DNA of 48,448 bases from Spirochaetota bacterium. GTDB lineage: Bacteria; Spirochaetota; Spirochaetia; DTKZ01. Both the position numbers and the translations under genes were made by a program. Below are positions 43,431 to 48,448 of this stretch, in pieces. The DNA lies in assembly GCA_026418195.1 (NCBI GenBank), contig JAOABU010000100.1, forward strand, positions 1 to 48,448, read 5' to 3'. Position 1 is the first letter of the stretch; every line of letters starts with the position of its first letter. Below the pieces are notes generated by a model. That model had not been told where the DNA came from and did not search any database. It saw nothing but the letters and a program-made list of their open reading frames with translations.

Positions 43431-46067
43431 ATCCGCAAGATATTCTCGCATTTTCGTTAGCTTCCGGATCGTCTCTTCCTGTTTTGCTCTTTGCTCTGCG
43501 ATTATCTCGGGTCTCGCCTTTTCTAGGAATCCCGAATTACTGAGCTTCCTGTTCACCGAGTCGAGAAACGCTTCCGCTTTACGGATTTCCTTTGTGAGAC
43601 GATCGATCTCTTTGGGTACGTCGATCACATCCCGGATGTAGACAAACGCTTCGAATCCGGTTCCCACCACAGCCACGCTTCCTTTCTCCTGTTGCTGAAA
43701 CTCCCCGATTGTAATTTCAGAAGCTCCCACCAGTAATCGAATGAGATCCTCTTGTCTTCGCAGGTACGCATCGGCAAAGAACCCGGGTTCTGTTTTTATC
43801 GATACCCGAATTTTTCGGTCCGGCGGAATGGTGAACTCACTCCGGAGGGTTCTTACCAACCGCACGAGTTCCTGTAGCACTGCATATGATTCTGCTTCTT
43901 CCGGGAACTCTCGGTCAGTCCGTTTTTCTGGATAGGGAGCCACAATGCAGGCTTCCTGTTTTCGAGGGAGCTTCTGATAAATCTCCTCGGTCAAGAATGG
44001 CAGGAAGGGATGCAGGAGCCTCAAAGCCTCTTCCAATATTCCTACTAAAATGGTGACCACCCTGTCCTTCTCTGCATCATCGCCCATGTAGAGGGACAGC
44101 TTGGTAGACTCGATATACCAATCGCAGAACTCATTCCAGAAAAATTCGTAGCAGGCAGAAGCGGCTTCATTGAACCGGTACCCAAGTAGGGCATCCCGAA
44201 CGATGCCCGCCGTCTCATTCAATCGGTGCAGAATCCACTTGTCCACCTCGGTCTTGGGAACTTGCTCGAAATCAAGGAGTTGCCTTCCTTCTAGATTCAT
44301 CAATAAGTATCGGCTGGCGTTCCAGATCTTGTTGGCGAACCTCGATCCTACTCCAAAGCTTTCCTTACTTATTAGGACATCCTGCCCCTGAGCTGCCAGG
44401 AAGGCAAGGGTAAACTTCATGGCGTCCGCCCCATATTCATCTACAATTTCCAATGGATCGATGCCATTCCCCAGCGATTTAGACATTTTCCTACCATGAA
44501 TATCCCGCACCAACCCGGTAATATAGATATCCCGGAAAGGCACTTCTCCCATGAACTCCAGGGAGGCCATAATCATGCGGCTGACCCAGAAAAAAATGAT
44601 ATCGTATCCTGTTACGAGGGCAGTAGTGGGGAAGAAAGTCTTTAGATCCTCCGTTTCTTCTGGCCAACCGAGGGTGGAAAAGGGCCAGAGCCAGGAAGAG
44701 AACCATGTATCGAGAACATCTTCGTCCTGGTGAATGTTCTTGCTCCCGCATTGGGAACAGGTAACAGGATCCTCTCGAAGCACCAGGGTAGTACCACAAG
44801 CATCACAGTACCATACGGGAATCCGATGCCCCCACCAGAGTTGCCGGGAAATACACCAGTCCCGAATATTCTCCAGCCAATGGACATACGTATTTTCCCA
44901 TTTTCTGGGGTAGAATATGATCTTTCCATCCTTCCAGGCTTTTAGAGCTTTATCCGCCATACTCTTCATCCGCACGAACCATTGTTCGGAAAGGTACGGT
45001 TCTATGACAGTATCACACCGGTAGCAATGCCCTACCTGATGTACATGGTCTTTTTCCCCGATAAAATACCCCTGGGCCTTCAGATCCTCTACCACTTTAC
45101 GTCGTGCGGTTTTTACATCCAAACCCTGGTATGGCAGAGGCACTTCCTTGGAGAGAGTCCCATCCGGATTCAAGATGTTCACGATGGGGAGGCTATGCCG
45201 TTTCCCTACCTCCCAGTCGTTTGGGTCATGGGCAGGAGTGATTTTTACCGCTCCAGTCCCAAAGCTCATATCCACATAGGTATCAGCGATAATGGGAATT
45301 TTTCGTCCCACGAGGGGCAGAATTACGTACTTGCCTACAGATCCTTTATACCTAGGATCCTCTGGATGAACCGCTACTGCAGTGTCCCCCAGCATCGTCT
45401 CCGGACGTGTAGTGGCTATTTCGATTCCTCCACCACCATCTGCAAAAGGATACCGGATGTGGTACATCTTCCCATGGGCCTCCTGATGCTCCACTTCATC
45501 GTCGGAGAGAGCCGTTCCACAGGAGGAACACCAGTTCACTAAGTATTTCCCGCGATAGATAAGCCCTCGTTCGAACAAACCCACAAACACTTCCCGTACC
45601 GCTCGGGATAGGCCTTCATCCAATGTGAACCGTTCCCGGCTCCAATCGCAGGACGAACCGATTTTTTTCAACTGTTGCACAATAATGGACTTGTGTTCTA
45701 ACGCGGTTTTCCAAGTTTCCTCAAGAAACCGTTCTCGCCCTAGTTGTCGTCGATCTAAGCCTTGGGCTCGAAGTTTCTTTTCCACAACATTTTGAGTAGC
45801 GATTCCTGCATGGTCGGTTCCCGGCACCCAGAGGGTAGGTTCTCCCAGCATCCGATGAAATCGAATCACGATATCCTGTAAGGAATTGTTTAATCCATGT
45901 CCCATATGAAGAACCCCCGTTACATTGGGTGGGGGAATCACGATCACGTACGGTTTCTTTCCCGAGGTTCTTTTCGGTTTGAAGTATTCTCGATCCATCC
46001 AGAACTGGTATATTCGATCCTCGAACTCTTTGGGGTTGTATGTCTTTGCTAGCTCGATTGCCTTCAT
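43422..46067 (-). CDS. valS: Valyl-tRNA synthetase
   Basis: It charges tRNA-Val. The 881-residue product has the class I motifs HIGH-equivalent VTGVLHMGHGLNN and KMSKSLGNGIDP, the editing domain (about 190-340, with ATTRPETMLGDTAVAVHPED), and CxxC zinc pairs in WCSSCGTAL and YCDACGTTL...CSQCG. A C-terminal coiled coil (VPKEIDRLTKEIRKAEAFLDSVNRKLSN) is typical of ValS. ATG 46067 is chosen: GGAGG lies seven bases upstream, and the ATG at 46073 lies inside that spacing. Confidence 0.97.
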   Translation of the reverse strand: MKAIELAKTYNPKEFEDRIYQFWMDREYFKPKRTSGKKPYVIVIPPPNVTGVLHMGHGLNNSLQDIVIRFHRMLGEPTLWVPGTDHAGIATQNVVEKKLRAQGLDRRQLGRERFLEETWKTALEHKSIIVQQLKKIGSSCDWSRERFTLDEGLSRAVREVFVGLFERGLIYRGKYLVNWCSSCGTALSDDEVEHQEAHGKMYHIRYPFADGGGGIEIATTRPETMLGDTAVAVHPEDPRYKGSVGKYVILPLVGRKIPIIADTYVDMSFGTGAVKITPAHDPNDWEVGKRHSLPIVNILNPDGTLSKEVPLPYQGLDVKTARRKVVEDLKAQGYFIGEKDHVHQVGHCYRCDTVIEPYLSEQWFVRMKSMADKALKAWKDGKIIFYPRKWENTYVHWLENIRDWCISRQLWWGHRIPVWYCDACGTTLVLREDPVTCSQCGSKNIHQDEDVLDTWFSSWLWPFSTLGWPEETEDLKTFFPTTALVTGYDIIFFWVSRMIMASLEFMGEVPFRDIYITGLVRDIHGRKMSKSLGNGIDPLEIVDEYGADAMKFTLAFLAAQGQDVLISKESFGVGSRFANKIWNASRYLLMNLEGRQLLDFEQVPKTEVDKWILHRLNETAGIVRDALLGYRFNEAASACYEFFWNEFCDWYIESTKLSLYMGDDAEKDRVVTILVGILEEALRLLHPFLPFLTEEIYQKLPRKQEACIVAPYPEKRTDREFPEEAESYAVLQELVRLVRTLRSEFTIPPDRKIRVSIKTEPGFFADAYLRRQEDLIRLLVGASEITIGEFQQQEKGSVAVVGTGFEAFVYIRDVIDVPKEIDRLTKEIRKAEAFLDSVNRKLSNSGFLEKARPEIIAEQRAKQEETIRKLTKMREYLADLS

Positions 46068-46194
46068 GTCCATTCCTCCGCGAATAGGGGCATTCTACAG
46101 ATTTTTCCTATCTGGAGCAAGGAATCTCTTCAAGACCATATTGACCGACCCAGCTTCCTATGATGAAGTTGCAAGCAAAAAGGAAGGGACACAG

Positions 46195-47082
46195 ATGAAA
46201 CCATGGGCACTGGTACTCTCTGGCGGGGGAGGTAGGGGGCTTGTATACGTCGGCGTATTCAAAGCTTTGAGCCGCCTGAACCTAACTCCTTCTTTCATAG
46301 CAGGCACCTCTATTGGAGCTATTCTAGGAGGACTCTACTGTGCGGGGATGAGCCCCCAAGAACTGGACACCTTTGTACGGGAGGAGTTCGATCTTCGGGA
46401 CTACTTGGAGGGAATTACCTTCCGACTAGGAGATGGTGCGTTTTTCCGGTTCTTACAGGCCCAGGAAGCGTTGAATCATCTCTCTCGAGGGAGGGGGATC
46501 GACAGTGGGAAAAAAATCCTTGAAGTGCTGAAAAGGTTCACCAAGGAAAAACGGTTCGAAGACACCTCACCCCCCTTCGCTTGTAATGCAGCGGATCTTT
46601 TGACCGGGAAAGAGGTTATTTTGGATTCAGGTCCTCTTGCAGAGGGGATTCGAGCTTCTATGTCAGTTCCTGGTATTTTTGCTCCTGTCTCCTTCCCTCC
46701 TTACTTACTGGTAGATGGCGGGATCCTCAATAATCTCCCCGTTCGGATTGCACGTAAGAAAGGTTACCAGCGGGTTATCGCCATCAACTGCAGCCCCTTC
46801 ACCTCGGTGAAACCGGAAGACCTCCCTACGGGAATTTCGGTCTTCTTCCGTGCTCTGGCAGTGGCAGGGAACGATCGACCAATACATCCCAAATGGGATA
46901 TTCCCGATTTAGAGATTCGGATTCCTCAGAAACATTCGGAGTTCGATTTTTCCCAGAGGGAAGAACTGATCGATCTAGGGGAACGAACGATTCTCAAAGG
47001 CGAACCCTTGATCCGACAGATCTTAACAGCTTGGCATTTCCCTAAAAAACCTTCTCCTAAAGTGTTCGAATATTCTCCTTGA
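46195..47082 (+). CDS. Patatin-like phospholipase
   Basis: The 295-residue product has the patatin oxyanion loop SGGGGRG (about 9-15), nucleophile Ser in GTSIG (about 43), and catalytic Asp in LVDGGILNNLPV (about 185-190). It is predicted to hydrolyse acyl esters of phospholipids or other lipids. No signal peptide is seen, so it is probably cytoplasmic. The start at 46195 follows GGAAGGG. The frame stays open to 45925, but that would run through valS. Its stop codon overlaps the promoter of the next gene. Confidence 0.9.
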   Translation: MKPWALVLSGGGGRGLVYVGVFKALSRLNLTPSFIAGTSIGAILGGLYCAGMSPQELDTFVREEFDLRDYLEGITFRLGDGAFFRFLQAQEALNHLSRGRGIDSGKKILEVLKRFTKEKRFEDTSPPFACNAADLLTGKEVILDSGPLAEGIRASMSVPGIFAPVSFPPYLLVDGGILNNLPVRIARKKGYQRVIAINCSPFTSVKPEDLPTGISVFFRALAVAGNDRPIHPKWDIPDLEIRIPQKHSEFDFSQREELIDLGERTILKGEPLIRQILTAWHFPKKPSPKVFEYSP

Positions 47083-47123
47083 CATACATTTTGTCATGAG
47101 AATATACTAATTTTAATTAAAAT
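47079..47123 (+). promoter_or_regulatory. Promoter of the second TTT operon with palindromic operator candidate
   Basis: TTGACA (47079-47084), an 18-bp spacer and TATACT (47103-47108), then a perfect palindrome ATTTTAATTAAAAT (47110-47123) at the predicted transcription start. The palindrome could be bound by a dimeric repressor. AT-rich promoters often produce such symmetry, so the operator call is tentative. Confidence 0.7.
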
Positions 47124-47144
47124 CCTAAGGAAAGGAGTATGGGT

Positions 47145-48182
47145 ATGAAAAGACTTTCGAAGCTATGGATAAGCTTGATCATCCTTAGTTTTCTTGCTGC
47201 TACAGTGGCGATGGCCGCAGGGAAAAAAGAGGACACCGGAGGAAAGTGGAAACCTACAAAACCGATCACCATCATTGTCCCCTGGGGCGCAGGCGGCTCT
47301 ACTGACCAGATCACCCGGGTTTGCGCTGGCGAACTAGAGCCCTACCTGGGAACCAAGATCGTCATCGTGAATCAGCCGGGTGCCTCGGGCTCGGTAGGGA
47401 CAAAGAGCGTGATGGACGCACCCAAAGATGGGTACACCTGGGCATCGGGAGCAGCCGTTGATGTAGCTGTCTACAAGATCTTGGGTATGTTGGATACCGA
47501 TATACGGAAGGATTGGCATTTGTTCTTAAGTATCGCAAATGTGATGGTTTTTGGAGTGAATCCCAACACTCCCTATCAAACCTTCGATGATCTATTAAAA
47601 GCCTTCAAAGAGAAACCTGGTCAGATTCCGGTTGGCACAGCTGGACAGAGTTCTGCTGGGCATATTGCAATGGAGATACTCCGGAAATATACAGGAATTG
47701 AATACAAGCATGTTACCTACGATGGGGGGAACCCTGCAGTGATCGCAACAGTAGCAGGAGAGGTTCAGGTGACTCCCCAGTTAGCTAGCGAACAAGCAGA
47801 GATGATCCGGGGTGGGAAAATCCGACCTCTGGCAGTTCTATCGGATAAGCCACTTACCTTCACTGGTTACACTGGTTCCATTCCTCCCATCACCAACTGG
47901 ATTAAGGACTACAAACCGGGGATGAACTACTTTGGGATTTTTATTCCTCGCGGGGTACCACAGGAAGTAATCACTACGATGGAAATGGCATGGAAAGAGG
48001 TAATCATGAACTCCCAGAAAGTGAAGGAGTATGCCGCTGCTAGGGGAGCCGTATTTGCCCCTGTGTACGGTGAGGAAGCCCAGAAAAAAGCTTTCGACTA
48101 CTACCAGACCGTTGCGTGGCTCTACTACGAAGCTGGAAAAGCAAAGATCTCTCCCGATACTGTGGGAAGGCCCAAACCGTAA
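47145..48182 (+). CDS. tctC: TTT transporter periplasmic binding protein (second TctC)
   Basis: The 345-residue product has a signal peptide (MKRLSKLWISLIILSFLAATVAMAAGKKE). The Bug/TctC fold shows PTKPITIIVPWGAGGSTDQITRVCAGELE, VIVNQPGASGSVGTKSVMDAPKDGYTW and the C-terminal GIFIPRGVPQEVITTMEMAWKEV. The ATG at 47145 has AGGAG seven bases upstream; an ATG at 47139 does not. It differs clearly from the TctC at 41276, so the two probably bind different carboxylates. The gene has its own terminator and is followed by a tctB. Confidence 0.93.
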   Translation: MKRLSKLWISLIILSFLAATVAMAAGKKEDTGGKWKPTKPITIIVPWGAGGSTDQITRVCAGELEPYLGTKIVIVNQPGASGSVGTKSVMDAPKDGYTWASGAAVDVAVYKILGMLDTDIRKDWHLFLSIANVMVFGVNPNTPYQTFDDLLKAFKEKPGQIPVGTAGQSSAGHIAMEILRKYTGIEYKHVTYDGGNPAVIATVAGEVQVTPQLASEQAEMIRGGKIRPLAVLSDKPLTFTGYTGSIPPITNWIKDYKPGMNYFGIFIPRGVPQEVITTMEMAWKEVIMNSQKVKEYAAARGAVFAPVYGEEAQKKAFDYYQTVAWLYYEAGKAKISPDTVGRPKP

Positions 48183-48200
48183 AAAAACCTGTACACTTTT

Positions 48201-48227
48201 GAGCAGGGCGACTGCCCTGCTCTTTTT
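48201..48227 (+). terminator. Intrinsic terminator after the second tctC
   Basis: GAGCAGGGC (48201-48209) pairs with GCCCTGCTC (48214-48222) across GACT, followed by TTTTT. It lies between tctC and the downstream tctB, so the binding protein is probably expressed in excess over the membrane subunits. Confidence 0.92.
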
Positions 48228-48328
48228 GTTTCAGGGCTGAAGATATGCGGTAAGGTAGATTCATGACGTGTCTTCTACCTGCTTATTGTCTGTTGCTCTG
48301 AACCTACAAACTTTCTTTAGGGGGCCTT

Positions 48329-48448
48329 ATGAAAGAAGAGAATATGCCTAAAGCGGATTTCTATACATCGATCGTTTTGATGGCCTTTGGCATGATCGTT
48401 CTAATTCTCTCTTTAAAAATGCCTACCATGGCAGAGCAGAGTAAAAAT
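48329..48448 (+). CDS. tctB: TTT transporter small subunit (TctB), 5' part
   Basis: The open frame from ATG 48329 runs off the window after 40 codons (MKEENMPKADFYTSIVLMAFGMIVLILSLKMPTM...). The hydrophobic stretch of residues 12-30 and the K-x-P end match the first helix of TctB. AGGGGG upstream supports the start. Together with the preceding tctC it begins a second TTT operon. Confidence 0.75.
   Translation, partial: MKEENMPKADFYTSIVLMAFGMIVLILSLKMPTMAEQSKN

Noticed and set aside
44982-45542. 186-codon plus-strand open frame
   Set aside because: It is a shadow of valS, with no ribosome site and no recognisable domain.
45925-46194. Long N-terminal extension of the patatin
   Set aside because: It is the antisense of the start of valS; the patatin fold begins at MKPWALVLSGGGGRG.

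Overview
The window is one end of a bacterial contig. Bases 1-19 are the Tn5/Nextera mosaic-end adapter, so native sequence begins near base 20. The gene content suggests a free-living or gut spirochaete (Spirochaetota, Treponema/Spirochaeta-like). The grounds are a LysM membrane protein paired with a coiled-coil membrane protein, a DISM-7TM hybrid histidine kinase, a class III cyclase with a TPR-like tail, many lipoproteins and small beta-barrel proteins, and a CoaE P-loop of the GLYCAGKN type. This placement is inference. I see no rRNA, tRNA, CRISPR array, insertion sequence or prophage.

Layout. 20-2545: a truncated exported protein, a remnant of a short-chain dehydrogenase, a Fur-family regulator and divergent hisA. 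2612-8250: a HisE protein whose HisI-like half has lost its catalytic residues, transketolase, and a convergent hybrid kinase. 8375-12169: ssb, then the LysM and coiled-coil gene pair. 12182-18744 (minus): one operon of cyclase followed by two pairs of outer-membrane-type protein plus lipoprotein. 18801-22821: polA, coaE and a SPOR protein. 22831-31628: cysE, sodA, an ACT-domain regulator, a FemAB-like protein, a secreted nuclease-fold lipoprotein, purC, a clpP paralogue, era and an MFS transporter. 31723-34887: a GntP-family permease, then a fused UMP synthase (OPRT-OMPDC) behind an elaborate transcribed leader. 34891-43430: a beta-barrel protein, a small Cys-rich protein, and a sigma-54-controlled tripartite tricarboxylate transporter (TTT) island. 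43422-48448: valS, a patatin, and the start of a second TTT operon that runs off the window.

Three things stand out. First, several genes without a Shine-Dalgarno sequence (hisA, the cyclase, polA, cysE, the ACT protein, the sigma-54 activator) have a sigma-70-type promoter placed so that transcription should begin at the ATG; leaderless mRNAs look like a regular feature of this genome. Second, the pyrimidine gene is preceded by a strong promoter, a pseudoknot-capable leader with two competing partners for one strand, an intrinsic terminator, and an open frame that crosses the terminator. Third, a PrpR_N-type sigma-54 activator sits between two outward operons (tctBA, and UroD-like/tctC/UroD-like). 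Each operon has a correctly spaced -24/-12 promoter and an upstream copy of the same 11-bp element, so they form a self-contained candidate regulon for uptake and conversion of an unknown carboxylate.
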